DNA of 49,594 nt from DATMNI01 sp035570275 (GCA_035570275.1 DATMNI010000104.1:1-49594), one strand, 5' to 3'; positions 32,643 to 44,026 are shown, counted from the first letter of the stretch. The notes: generated by a model not told the origin, from the sequence alone. Program-made: numbers and translations.

Positions 32643-33830
32643 TTACAATATCCCCAGCTTTTTTCCCACCTTCCGGAACGCCACCAGCGCCTGATCCAGC
32701 TCCTGGCTGGTGTGCGTCGCCGACACAATGGTCCGTACCCGCGCCTTGCCCTTGGCCACGGTTGGGAAACCGATTCCGGTGGCCAGCACGCCCTCCTCGA
32801 ACAACTCGCGGGAGAGTTGATATGCCAGCGCCGCCTCGCCCACAATCACGGGCGTAATCGGCGTCTCGCTGATCCCGGTGTTGAAGCCGGCCTGGCTCAA
32901 ACCCAGCTTGAAGTATTTGGTATTAGCCCATAGCTTCTCAATCCGTTCCGGTTCCTGCTCAAGCACGTCGAACGCCGCCAGGCAGGCGGCTGCCACGGCC
33001 GGAGGGTGCGATGTCGAAAACAGGAACGGGCGCGCCCGGTGATAGAGGAACTCAATCAGGTCGCGGCTGCCGCACACATAGCCGCCCAGCACACCGATGG
33101 CTTTGGACAGCGTGCCCACCTGTACGTGGACACCGCCCTCCAAACCAAAGTGGTCGATGGTTCCGCGCCCGGCCCGGCCCAGTACACCCGAGGCGTGGGC
33201 GTCATCTACCATCATGATGGCGCCATGATTGCGGGCCGCCTCCGCCAGGCCCGGCAGCGGCCCGATATCGCCATCCATGGAGAAGACACCATCGGTAATC
33301 AAGAGTTTTCGACCGGGCGCGCTATCCAGTCCCGCCAAAAGCGTTTCCGCCGCCGCCACATCCTTGTGCGGGAAGACGTGAATCCTGGCCCGCGACAACC
33401 GGCAGCCATCGATGATGCTGGCGTGGTTCAACTCGTCCGAGACGATATGATCTTCCGGCGTGAGGATGGCCGAGACCGTACCGGCATTGGCCGCGAATCC
33501 CGACTGGAACACCACGCACGCCTCCACGTTCTTGAAGGCCGCGATGCGCTCCTCAAGCTGGATGTGGATGCTCATGGTCCCGGAAATAGTCCGCACGGCT
33601 CCGGAACCGACGCCGTACTTCCGGATGGCATCGAGCGCCGCCTCGCGCAGTTTGGGATGGGTAGTCAGCCCAAGATAGTTGTTGGACGCCAGGTTGATCA
33701 CCTGCTTGCCATCGAAGCGCGACTGGGCGGCGGATTCCGATTCCAGAATACGCAGGCGTTGGTAAGTGCCTTCCGCGCGCCACTGCTGGAGCTGATCGTG
33801 AAGGTACAAGAGTGGGTTGCTCATCAGCAT
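32643..33830 (-). CDS. kbl: Alpha-oxoamine synthase: glycine C-acetyltransferase (KBL)-like
   Basis: 395 residues, full length for KBL/BioF. Conserved parts: LASNNYLGLTTHPKL, GAVRTISGTMSIH, DELNHASIIDGCRLS, MMVDDAHASGVLG (PLP-binding Asp), GTLSKAIGVLGGYVCG (Schiff-base Lys) and FLFSTSHPP. The enzyme class joins an amino acid and an acyl-CoA with PLP. The overall pattern (LRILES start, ISGTMSIH) fits 2-amino-3-ketobutyrate CoA ligase of threonine breakdown, but BioF or a lipid-forming synthase cannot be excluded. ATG 33830 and 33824 are both possible starts. No tdh gene is adjacent. Confidence 0.85.
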   Translation of the reverse strand: MLMSNPLLYLHDQLQQWRAEGTYQRLRILESESAAQSRFDGKQVINLASNNYLGLTTHPKLREAALDAIRKYGVGSGAVRTISGTMSIHIQLEERIAAFKNVEACVVFQSGFAANAGTVSAILTPEDHIVSDELNHASIIDGCRLSRARIHVFPHKDVAAAETLLAGLDSAPGRKLLITDGVFSMDGDIGPLPGLAEAARNHGAIMMVDDAHASGVLGRAGRGTIDHFGLEGGVHVQVGTLSKAIGVLGGYVCGSRDLIEFLYHRARPFLFSTSHPPAVAAACLAAFDVLEQEPERIEKLWANTKYFKLGLSQAGFNTGISETPITPVIVGEAALAYQLSRELFEEGVLATGIGFPTVAKGKARVRTIVSATHTSQELDQALVAFRKVGKKLGIL

Positions 33831-33884
33831 TCAGAATAACGCCGTGTTGCCCGGCGCAAGATGGCCCTGCGCGAGGTTTCGATT

Positions 33885-34230
33885 CTACGTTCTGGCCGGG
33901 CCAAAGTGGGACAAACGAATCGGGTTCGTGTCGTCTGTCACCCGGCCCGCGCTTGACCCTCGCCATGGTTCTCTCTTTGAGCCATCGCATGATGGTGGGC
34001 ATTGCGATGTGCCGTTGGAGACCGCGTGGACGCGATTGGGCATGACCACGCACGCGTGGAGTTGGTTGAAGCGGCGAACCGCCTCCCCATCCAGGCCCGC
34101 GTTCACAACTACACCGGCGAGTGTCTGGCGAGGCACGACAGGGTCGAAAAACCTCGCCCATCGGGAATCTCCCGGAGCCTGGTGTGGTTTTTCATGAAGT
34201 TTCGCGGGCGGAACGCCCATCCCAACAGAC
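33885..34230 (-). pseudogene. REP-associated tyrosine transposase (RAYT, Y1-type) relic
   Basis: One minus-strand frame encodes RFNQLHACVVMPNRVHAV, the core of RAYT transposases (normally VVMPNHVH, the HUH metal motif), with the first His changed to Arg. The following family segment, PTIMRWLKERTMARVK, lies in another frame, about 34000-33950. So there is at least one frameshift near 34025. The N-terminal end is also broken, and the C-terminal part is absent. The relic fills most of the gap between the KBL-like gene and tetR. Confidence 0.6.
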
Positions 34231-34282
34231 CACGAAAGACGATGGTCTGTCCCACCTTCTCCCGGCTTCGCCTCGAAACATC

Positions 34283-34312
34283 TTGACATGTAAGTAAGCG
34301 CTAACTTACAAT
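34283..34312 (+). promoter_or_regulatory. tetR-efflux promoter with nested palindromic operator
   Basis: A perfect TTGACA (34283-34288), an 18-base spacer and TACAAT (34307-34312). The spacer holds a 20-bp palindrome (34290-34309): GTAAGT and ACTTAC flank the self-complementary centre AGCGCT, with one A-A mismatch per side. It is a classic TetR-type operator placed to block polymerase. Transcription would start about 34319, the A of the tetR ATG, so the mRNA is probably leaderless. Confidence 0.75.
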
Positions 34313-34318
34313 GTTCCC

Positions 34319-35086
34319 ATGTCCGACCCCAGGCCCGCCACCCTCAGGCTCCCAGCCAGCGACCGGCGGCAGCAGTTGCTCGAAATTGCGCTGGATTTCT
34401 TCTCGCGGAAGGGGTTCGAAGGCACCACGACCAAACAAATCGCGGCTGCGGCCGGGGTCACGGAAGCCATCATTTTCCGGCATTTTCCCAATAAACAGGC
34501 CCTGTATACGGCGGTTCTCGATTACAAGCACGAGTCCGTGGAGATGCAGCAGTGGCTGGCGAAATCGCAGGACTGCATGGACCGGAAGGATGACATGGGG
34601 TTGTTCCGGGCGATCGCCAGCACCATTATCGAATCCTACCGGCGCGATGCCCGGGGCCAGCGAGTGCTGTTCTTCGCCGCGCTGGAAGGCAACGAAGCCG
34701 GGTTGGCCCACCACCGCCAACTCGCAATCCCTGTTTATGAGCTGCTCTGCCAGTACATCGCGCGCAGACAGAGTGAAGGCGCATTGCGGGATTACAACCC
34801 CGGCTTGATCCTGGCCGCCATCGCCGGAATGGCCACCCATTACGCCATGATGACCGAGATGTTCGGCTTTCGTCCGGATCATTCGGTGGAACAGGTCACC
34901 GACGCCTTCACCGGGATCATGATGGGCGGAATACAAGAGACGGTGTCCGGTGGCCGGTGGCCGGTGGCCGGTGGACTGGAAACGGATGCCGGATGCCGGA
35001 TGCCGGATGCCAGTGGGATTAGAGACGGGGGCCGGACGCCGATGGCCAGGAAGGTCGAAGCTGTGCATAAAAGGAAGAGGAAATGA
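34319..35086 (+). CDS. TetR family regulator with repeat-encoded C-terminal tail
   Basis: 255 residues. The N-terminal HTH has FSRKGFEGTTTKQIAAAAGV followed by TEAIIFRHFPNK, the TetR signature. The ligand-binding part runs to about residue 208 (TGIMMGGIQE), a normal full length. The remaining 47 residues come from DNA heptamer repeats (GGRWPVAGG, then DAGCRMPDAS) and are not part of the family. It probably represses its own operon through the palindrome before the gene. The stop overlaps the adaptor start as ATGA, so correct reading through the repeats matters for coupled translation. Confidence 0.88.
   Translation: MSDPRPATLRLPASDRRQQLLEIALDFFSRKGFEGTTTKQIAAAAGVTEAIIFRHFPNKQALYTAVLDYKHESVEMQQWLAKSQDCMDRKDDMGLFRAIASTIIESYRRDARGQRVLFFAALEGNEAGLAHHRQLAIPVYELLCQYIARRQSEGALRDYNPGLILAAIAGMATHYAMMTEMFGFRPDHSVEQVTDAFTGIMMGGIQETVSGGRWPVAGGLETDAGCRMPDASGIRDGGRTPMARKVEAVHKRKRK
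34942..35011 (+). repeat. Coding heptanucleotide arrays at the 3' end of tetR
   Basis: Five tandem heptamers (GGTGTCC, three GGTGGCC, GGTGGAC) at 34942-34976, then four tandem GGATGCC at 34984-35011. Because 7 is not a multiple of 3, gain or loss of one unit shifts the tetR frame. Same unit family as the arrays at 1338, 2150 and 11251. Confidence 0.85.
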
Positions 35087-36393
35087 ACCGAATTGCCATC
35101 ATTATCGCCATCATCTTATTGGCGCTTTTTTGCCTGTTACTGGCCGCGTGCTCGAGCCAGAACCCGGTAACCGCCGCGGCTCAGGCTGTGCCTCAAACCG
35201 TCACCGTGACGACGGCGCCGGCCATTGCACGCACGGTTCCGGCCGCCTTCGAAGTGACCGGCACGTTTGCCGCGGACGAAACCTCGGACATCGCTCCGCT
35301 GGTGGCCGGCCGCGTGACGGCGACGCCGGTCAACGTCGGCGATTTCGTGAAGCAGGGCCAGATTGTCTGCGAACTCGATCACGCCGACGCGCAACTCCGG
35401 CTGGATCAGGCGCGGGCACAACTGGAAGGGGCGAACGCGGGGCTGCGCCAATCGCACTCGCGGATCGGTCTGAAAAGCGAGGGCGTCACGTCCCCTGGAG
35501 TTACGTACGACCCCAATGCCCTGCCCGAAGTGGCGGCGGCGCGGGCCAACTACGAATCGGCCCAGGCGCAGGCCAGGCTGGCGGGTGCCGATTCACGGCG
35601 GTATGAGAACCTGGTGGCCACCGGAGACGTGAGCCGCAGCGCGTTTGAGAAGGCGCATACCCAGCAGGAAACGGCCGAAGCCCAGGCTAACGCGGCCCGG
35701 CAGCAGTATGAAGCCGCGCTCAACTCCGCGCGGCAGAGCTGGAACATGGTGGAGAACTCGCAGGCTGGATTGCAGTCGGCCCAAGCGCAACTGGCACAGG
35801 CGGAGAAGGCGTTGGCCGATACCACCATTCACGCGCCGTTCGACGGGTATATTACGGCGCGGCCGGCGGCGGCGGGAGAGTACGTGGCGCTGACCAACAA
35901 GATCGCGACACTGGTGCGGATCGGCACGCTGAAGCTGGAATTGCAGACCCCGGAGCAGAGGGGCGCGCAGGTGAAGCTCGGCATGACGGTCGTGGCGCGC
36001 GTTTCGGCATATCCGGATCGCGATTTCACGGGCAGAGTGACGGCGATCAATCCGTCGGTGGATCCGGCTTCGCGCATATTTATACTCGAAGCCCGCTTCA
36101 ACAATCCCGCCGGGCAACTGCGGCCGGGCACGTTCGCCACGGCGCGGGTGATGCTGCCGGGCGGCGAGACCGGCGTGTTTGTCCCGCAGGGCGCGGTGGT
36201 GCGCGACAAGACCACGGACTCATACCAGGTCTATACGGTGGATAACGGAACGGCGCGCCTGCACGTAGTGGTGATCGACTCTCAAAGCCGTGACCGTGAG
36301 GGAGCGGTGCGCATCGTCTCCGGGCTCAACGGAACCGAACGCGTGGCGACGAACCATCAGAGCGAGTTGTTTGACGGAGCGCGGGTAAACTAA
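35083..36393 (+). CDS. RND efflux periplasmic adaptor lipoprotein
   Basis: 436 residues. A lipoprotein signal (LALFCLLLAAC, lipid-bearing Cys about residue 24) anchors it to the inner membrane. Then: a biotinyl-lipoyl-like half (DIAPLVAGRVTATPVNVGDF), a long alpha-helical hairpin rich in Ala, Gln and Arg (about 100-245), the second lipoyl half (DTTIHAPFDGYITARPAAAG) and a beta-barrel with FTGRVTAINPSVDPASR. Near the end, SQSRDREGAV is encoded by a copy of a dispersed 25-bp element inserted in frame. The adaptor links the inner-membrane pump to the outer-membrane channel. It overlaps tetR by 4 bases and ends 2 bases before the pump gene. Confidence 0.92.
   Translation: MNRIAIIIAIILLALFCLLLAACSSQNPVTAAAQAVPQTVTVTTAPAIARTVPAAFEVTGTFAADETSDIAPLVAGRVTATPVNVGDFVKQGQIVCELDHADAQLRLDQARAQLEGANAGLRQSHSRIGLKSEGVTSPGVTYDPNALPEVAAARANYESAQAQARLAGADSRRYENLVATGDVSRSAFEKAHTQQETAEAQANAARQQYEAALNSARQSWNMVENSQAGLQSAQAQLAQAEKALADTTIHAPFDGYITARPAAAGEYVALTNKIATLVRIGTLKLELQTPEQRGAQVKLGMTVVARVSAYPDRDFTGRVTAINPSVDPASRIFILEARFNNPAGQLRPGTFATARVMLPGGETGVFVPQGAVVRDKTTDSYQVYTVDNGTARLHVVVIDSQSRDREGAVRIVSGLNGTERVATNHQSELFDGARVN
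36283..36307 (+). repeat. Dispersed 25-bp element inside the RND adaptor gene
   Basis: Contains AGCCGTGACCGTGAGGGAGC, encoding SRDREGA near the adaptor C-terminus. Related copies lie at 39462-39486 and 23381-23406. Confidence 0.7.
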
Positions 36394-36395
36394 CC

Positions 36396-39300
36396 ATGCA
36401 TGCACTCGCACAGCTCTGTGTCAGACGGCCGGTTTTCGCGACGATGCTGATCCTGTCGTTAGTAGTGGTCGGCATCTTTTCCTACTTTGGATTGGGCGTC
36501 GACCTGTTTCCGAAGGTGGATATTCCGACCGTGCAGGTGACCATCTCCAACCCCGGGGCGTCGCCCGAGGAGATCGAAACCGAAATCACCAAGAAGGTGG
36601 AAGACACGGTCAATACCATCAGCATGGTGGATGAGGTGCGCTCCACATCGTCGGAAGGCCAATCGCTGTGCGTCATCTCCTTTCTGCTGGCAAAGAACGG
36701 CGATGTGGCGGCGCAGGAGGTTCAGAACAAAGTCAACCTGATCGTTCCCAACCTGCCGCCGACGGCCAAGCAACCGGTGGTGCTGAAGTTCGATCCCGAC
36801 GCGGCGCCGATCCTGCAGATCGCGGTCTCGGCGCCGCGCTCGCTGCGCGACGTTACCCTGATTGCCGATAAAGAAATCAAGCAGAAACTGGAGAACACCA
36901 AGGGCGTCGGCGAAATCACCATTCTGGGCGGCGCCAAACGGGAGATTCACGTGCTGGTGGACCCCGACAAACTGCGCTCTTACAACCTGACCGTTACCGA
37001 CGTTTTCAACGCACTGCGCGCGCAGAATCTGGAACTGCCCGGCGGCAACCTGAACGCGGGCGCGAAGGAATTCACGGTACGGACGACGGGCCGTGTGATC
37101 GATGCGCCCCAGTTCAACCAGATCACGGTGGCCAGCCGCGGCGGGTACATCGTGAAGGTGAGCGACATCGGTTACGCCGAGGACAGCTACGAGGAACCAC
37201 GCTCCGCGGCGCGCCTGGACGGAGTGCCGTCGGTGACGCTGGTGGTGGCCAAGCAGTCGGGCGAGAACACAGTGGCGACGGCCGATGAAGTGAACCTGCG
37301 GCTGCAGCAGATTTCGGCCACGCTGCCCAGGGATGTAAAGGCGCAGGTGATCAGCGACCAATCCGTGTTCATCAAGGCGGCGGTCGACAACATCAAGAAA
37401 CACCTGATTGAAGGCAGCTTTTTCGCGGCCATCATCATCTTCCTGTTCCTGGCGAACATCCGCACCACGCTGATCGCCGCGGTGGCGATTCCGACTTCCA
37501 TCATCTCGACGTTTGCGCTGATGGCCGCGATGGGCTTCACGCTGAACCAGATCACCATGCTGGCCCTGACCTTGATGGTGGGGATCGTGATCGATGACGC
37601 CATCATCGTGCTGGAGAACGTCTACCGGTTCATCGAAGAAAAGAACATGCCGCCGTTCCAGGCGGCGATTCAGGGCACCAAGGAAATCGGCCCGGCCGTG
37701 ATGGCCACCACCCTGTCACTGCTGGCGGTGTTTCTGCCGGTGGGTTTCATGGGCGGGATTGTGGGCCGGTTCATGAGCTCGTTCGGCTTCACGTCGTCGT
37801 TCGCGATCGCGGTGTCGCTGCTGGTTTCGTTCACGCTGACGCCGATGCTGTGCTCGCGGTTCATCAAGCCGCCGGCGAAGCTGGAAGCGGGGCAGCACAG
37901 TTCGCAGCACAGTTCGAAAGAGTCGTTCATCTTCAAGTTTCTGGATACGCATTACACCACCATGCTGAAGTGGTCCATGGCACACCGCAAGAGTGTGCTG
38001 GCGTTCAGCGGGCTGGTGATGCTGTCGATTGTGCCGCTGTTCATGTTGGTGGGCAAAAACTTCCTGCCCACGGACGACCAGTCGCAATTCAACGTGCTGA
38101 TCCGCACGCCCGAAGGCAGTTCGCTGGCCACCACCGCCAACACGGCGGACCGCATGGCGCAGGACATCCGGCAGATGCCCGGCGTGGCGCATACGCTGAT
38201 GACGGCCGGCGGCGGCGCCGACAGGTCGGTGAACAACGCGGCGATTTACGTGAAGCTGATGGATATCGACCGGCGCACGGTTTCGCAGCAGCAGTTGATG
38301 CAGCGCACGCGCGAGCTGACGAAGAAGTACCCGCCGGAAATTCACACGGGCGTGGAATTGGTCAGCAGCGTTGGCGGCAACCAGAGCAACGCCGAAATCC
38401 AGTACTTCATCCAGGGCCCCGATCTGCAGAAACTGGCGAAGTATTCCGACCAGTTGCTGGCGAAGATGCGGACCATCCCGACTCTGACCGATACCGACAG
38501 CACGCTGCGCGGCGGCAAGCCGGAGGTGCGCCTGGAAATCGACCGGGCGCGCGCCGCCGATCTGGGGGTGAGCGTGCTGGATATCGAAAACGCATTGAAC
38601 ACGCTGGTGGCGGGGCAAGTGGCGTCCACATTCAACGCCGGTGAGGACCAATACGACGTGGTGGTGCGGGCGCAGGAGCAGTTCCGCGGGAGCGCCGATG
38701 GCCTGGCGAAGATGACGGTGCCTTCGCCGAGGCTGGGGTCGGTGGGCCTGGATACGGTGGTGCGGATTGTGCCGGGCACGGGGCCTTCCTCCATCAACCG
38801 CATCAGCCGCGAGCGGCAGGTGACGGTGACGGGCAACACGCTGCCGGGCGGGTCGCAGGCGGCGATCCTGGGGCAGATTGCGCAATTCAGTAAGGAATTG
38901 GGGATGGACGCGGATTACCGCTCCGGGCTGACCGGCGGTTCGAAGGAACTGGGCCGCACCGGATATTATTTTGTGCTGGCCTTTTCGCTGACGTTCATAT
39001 TTATGTATATCGTGCTGGCGGCGCAGTTCGAATCGTTCATCCACCCGATCACGATTCTGATGACGCTGCCGCTGGCCATTCCGTTCGGCATTCTGTCGTT
39101 ACTAATTGCCGGCCAGTCGGTGAACATTTTCTCCGGACTCGGGCTGCTGCTGCTGTTCGGCATCGTCAAGAAGAACGCCATTCTGCAGATCGACCACACC
39201 AACGGTCTGCGCGAGCAGGGGATGAACCGTTACGACGCGATTATACAGGCGAACCGCGACCGGCTGCGGCCGATTCTGATGACCACGATCGCGTTGGTGG

Positions 39301-41129
39301 CGGGCATGGCGCCGCTGGTGATTTCGCACGGGACGGGCTCCGCGACCAACCGGTCGATCGGCGTGTTGGTAGTGGGGGGCCAGTCGCTGTGCCTGCTGCT
39401 CACGCTGCTGGCGGTGCCGGTTTTCTACTCGCTGTTTGAGGATTTGGGCGATTGGCTCATTCGGAGCCGGGACCGTCAGGGAGCGCTGCTGCGCCGGGTT
39501 CGCGGGCGCTTCGGCAAGGCGGCGGCGGTTGCCGCGCTAGGAGGTTCGCTGTTTGGGCAAGCGCAGCCCGCGGCAGTGATGTCGCAGCCGGTGAAGGAAG
39601 TCGAGATCAAGCCACGCGTCGGCATCCTGGCGCAGACTACCATCAGGCTGCCCGAAGCCATCGAGCGCGTGCTGGCCAACGACCCCGACCTGCAAATCTC
39701 GCGCATCCAGTTGGAGGAGGCCGGCTACCTGATCCGGGGCGCGCAGGGCTATTACGATCCGGTGGCCGGGCTGAAGGCGTACCGGACGCGCGCGGTCACG
39801 CCGGTGGCGTCGATCATCGGCGGCTCGGCCAGCGGCAAGCTGACGCAGCAGGAGTGGAATGGGGCGCCCGGCATCAGCGGCAATTCGCCGTGGGGCGGGA
39901 CCTATGCGGCCACATTCACGAATTCGCGCCAGCAGACGGACAGCACGTTTGTCACGCTGAACCCGCAGTATCCGTCATCGGTCACGCTGAACCTGACGCA
40001 ACCACTGTGGCGCGGGCTGCGGTTTGACGACAACCGGCACCGGCTGCTGGTGGCGCGCAAGAATCAGGCGCTTTCGGGCGAACAGATGCGGCAGCGTGTG
40101 ATCGAAGTGGTGACGCAGGCCGTACAGGCTTATTGGGAATTGGACTACGCGTCGCAAAACCTGGGGGTGCAGACGGAGGCCGTGAAGTTGGCGGAGCGGC
40201 AATACGAAAGCAACCAGCGGCAGGCGGAGCAGGGAATTCTGGCCCCGGTTGACGTGGTGGCGGCGCAGACGCAGGTGGCCACCTTTCAGCAAAACCTGTT
40301 CGCGGCGCAGCAGGCGCTGACGCAGGCGGAGAACAACCTGAAGGCGCTGATGCTGCCCGACCGCAGCGACCTGATGTGGAGCGCGGCATTGATTCCGGAA
40401 ACGCAACTGGACACCAACGTGACGCCGCCTACGCTGCAGGAGGCGGTCAAAAGCGCGCTGGCATCGCGGCCTGAACTGGCGGAGGCTGCACTGGCGATCG
40501 ACGTGAACGGGTTGGATACGCGACTGGCGCGCGAAGCGGCGAAACCGCGTGTGGATGCGTTTGCCAACCTGACGGCGGCAGGGTTGGCCGGGCCGGTGGC
40601 GCCTTCGGGGCCAAATCCTTTTGCGGCGTTTCTGCCGGGGGGCTTCGGGGCAGTGCCGGTGCTGCTGGTGGGCAGCTACGGCCAATCGATCAGCAACCTG
40701 GTGTCCGGAACTTTTCCGTCGGCGCAGGTCGGGGTGCAGGTTTCGCTTCCAATTCGTAACCGGACGGCGGATTCCATGGCCGCGGTTTCGGCAGCCGAAG
40801 GCCGGCGGTTGCGGCTGGTGCAGAACCAGATTGGGATGGCGATTGAGGCCGATGTGCGCAACTCGCTGCAGGCGGTGGATTCCACCCAGGCACGCCTGGC
40901 GGCCTCGGCGCTGGCGCGGGGATCGGCGGAGGAGCAGTATGCCAGCGAGCAGCGCCAGTTTCAGGCGGGGACATCGAGCGTGTTTCTGGTACTGCAGCGG
41001 CAGACGGATTTGATCGCCGCGCGGGGCCGGGAGGTGCGGGCGCATGCGGACTTTGCAGAGGCGCTGGCGAATCTGGATAGAGCGACGGCCCGGACGATTG
41101 AGGCGCGGGGAATCAGTTTGAAGCCGTAG
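36396..41129 (+). CDS. Fusion of an RND (HAE1-type) efflux pump with a TolC-like outer-membrane protein
   Basis: 1577 residues. Residues 1-1020 are a complete RND permease: RRPVFATMLILSLVVVG, two large periplasmic loops, the proton-relay Asp pair in GIVIDDAIIVLENVYR and Lys in GIVKKNAILQID. About residues 1022-1050 hold a basic stretch (RRVRGRFGK) and a hydrophobic segment (AAAVAALGGSLFGQA) that looks like a signal peptide. The rest (about 1065-1577) is a TolC-type protein: TIRLPEAIERVLANDPDLQI, PVDVVAAQTQVATFQQNLFA and RQFQAGTSSVFLVLQRQTDL. No stop or ATG/GTG/TTG lies in frame at the junction. A dispersed repeat copy sits exactly there. The two parts are normally separate genes; cleavage at the internal signal would release the channel. 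Confidence 0.85.
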   Translation: MHALAQLCVRRPVFATMLILSLVVVGIFSYFGLGVDLFPKVDIPTVQVTISNPGASPEEIETEITKKVEDTVNTISMVDEVRSTSSEGQSLCVISFLLAKNGDVAAQEVQNKVNLIVPNLPPTAKQPVVLKFDPDAAPILQIAVSAPRSLRDVTLIADKEIKQKLENTKGVGEITILGGAKREIHVLVDPDKLRSYNLTVTDVFNALRAQNLELPGGNLNAGAKEFTVRTTGRVIDAPQFNQITVASRGGYIVKVSDIGYAEDSYEEPRSAARLDGVPSVTLVVAKQSGENTVATADEVNLRLQQISATLPRDVKAQVISDQSVFIKAAVDNIKKHLIEGSFFAAIIIFLFLANIRTTLIAAVAIPTSIISTFALMAAMGFTLNQITMLALTLMVGIVIDDAIIVLENVYRFIEEKNMPPFQAAIQGTKEIGPAVMATTLSLLAVFLPVGFMGGIVGRFMSSFGFTSSFAIAVSLLVSFTLTPMLCSRFIKPPAKLEAGQHSSQHSSKESFIFKFLDTHYTTMLKWSMAHRKSVLAFSGLVMLSIVPLFMLVGKNFLPTDDQSQFNVLIRTPEGSSLATTANTADRMAQDIRQMPGVAHTLMTAGGGADRSVNNAAIYVKLMDIDRRTVSQQQLMQRTRELTKKYPPEIHTGVELVSSVGGNQSNAEIQYFIQGPDLQKLAKYSDQLLAKMRTIPTLTDTDSTLRGGKPEVRLEIDRARAADLGVSVLDIENALNTLVAGQVASTFNAGEDQYDVVVRAQEQFRGSADGLAKMTVPSPRLGSVGLDTVVRIVPGTGPSSINRISRERQVTVTGNTLPGGSQAAILGQIAQFSKELGMDADYRSGLTGGSKELGRTGYYFVLAFSLTFIFMYIVLAAQFESFIHPITILMTLPLAIPFGILSLLIAGQSVNIFSGLGLLLLFGIVKKNAILQIDHTNGLREQGMNRYDAIIQANRDRLRPILMTTIALVAGMAPLVISHGTGSATNRSIGVLVVGGQSLCLLLTLLAVPVFYSLFEDLGDWLIRSRDRQGALLRRVRGRFGKAAAVAALGGSLFGQAQPAAVMSQPVKEVEIKPRVGILAQTTIRLPEAIERVLANDPDLQISRIQLEEAGYLIRGAQGYYDPVAGLKAYRTRAVTPVASIIGGSASGKLTQQEWNGAPGISGNSPWGGTYAATFTNSRQQTDSTFVTLNPQYPSSVTLNLTQPLWRGLRFDDNRHRLLVARKNQALSGEQMRQRVIEVVTQAVQAYWELDYASQNLGVQTEAVKLAERQYESNQRQAEQGILAPVDVVAAQTQVATFQQNLFAAQQALTQAENNLKALMLPDRSDLMWSAALIPETQLDTNVTPPTLQEAVKSALASRPELAEAALAIDVNGLDTRLAREAAKPRVDAFANLTAAGLAGPVAPSGPNPFAAFLPGGFGAVPVLLVGSYGQSISNLVSGTFPSAQVGVQVSLPIRNRTADSMAAVSAAEGRRLRLVQNQIGMAIEADVRNSLQAVDSTQARLAASALARGSAEEQYASEQRQFQAGTSSVFLVLQRQTDLIAARGREVRAHADFAEALANLDRATARTIEARGISLKP
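39462..39486 (+). repeat. Dispersed 25-bp element at the RND-TolC junction
   Basis: Contains AGCCGGGACCGTCAGGGAGC, encoding SRDRQGA between the last pump helix and the signal-peptide-like segment. It is a close relative of the copies at 36283 and 23381. Its position suggests that it helped create the fusion. Confidence 0.7.
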
Positions 41130-41155
41130 CTGCGACTACAACCGCGGCGCCCCAT

Positions 41156-43801
<2,646 letters not shown>

Positions 43802-43935
43802 CGGTTGCGGCGTGGCCCCATCTAACAAAGTGTATACTTTACCGGGTAGCCGCCGCCCGGTATTGTCGGCTTGGTGGAACGGCGCCCGGCCGCCGATCCT
43901 CAAGCATCCCAGCCAAACCTACAAACCGGCGTACA

Positions 43936-43975
43936 TTGCAGATTCCTGCTCACGACCGTATAATCACCGTATAAT
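43936..43975 (+). promoter_or_regulatory. Promoter with duplicated TATAAT upstream of the cytochrome/oxidoreductase cluster
   Basis: TTGCAG (43936-43941), 17 bases, then a perfect TATAAT (43959-43964). The 11-bp unit ACCGTATAATC is repeated in tandem (43955-43976), giving a second perfect TATAAT 11 bases downstream (43970-43975). The cytochrome gene starts 51 bases further on with a GGGAGG ribosome-binding site. Confidence 0.65.
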
Positions 43976-44026
43976 CAATGGCGGCCGTGGGGCCAAAACG
44001 AGACTGAATGACCGCGGGAGGTCATC

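Noticed and set aside
37716..39044. 442-codon open frame on the minus strand
   Set aside because: Antisense to the RND pump; the product is Arg/His/Gln-rich without any domain.
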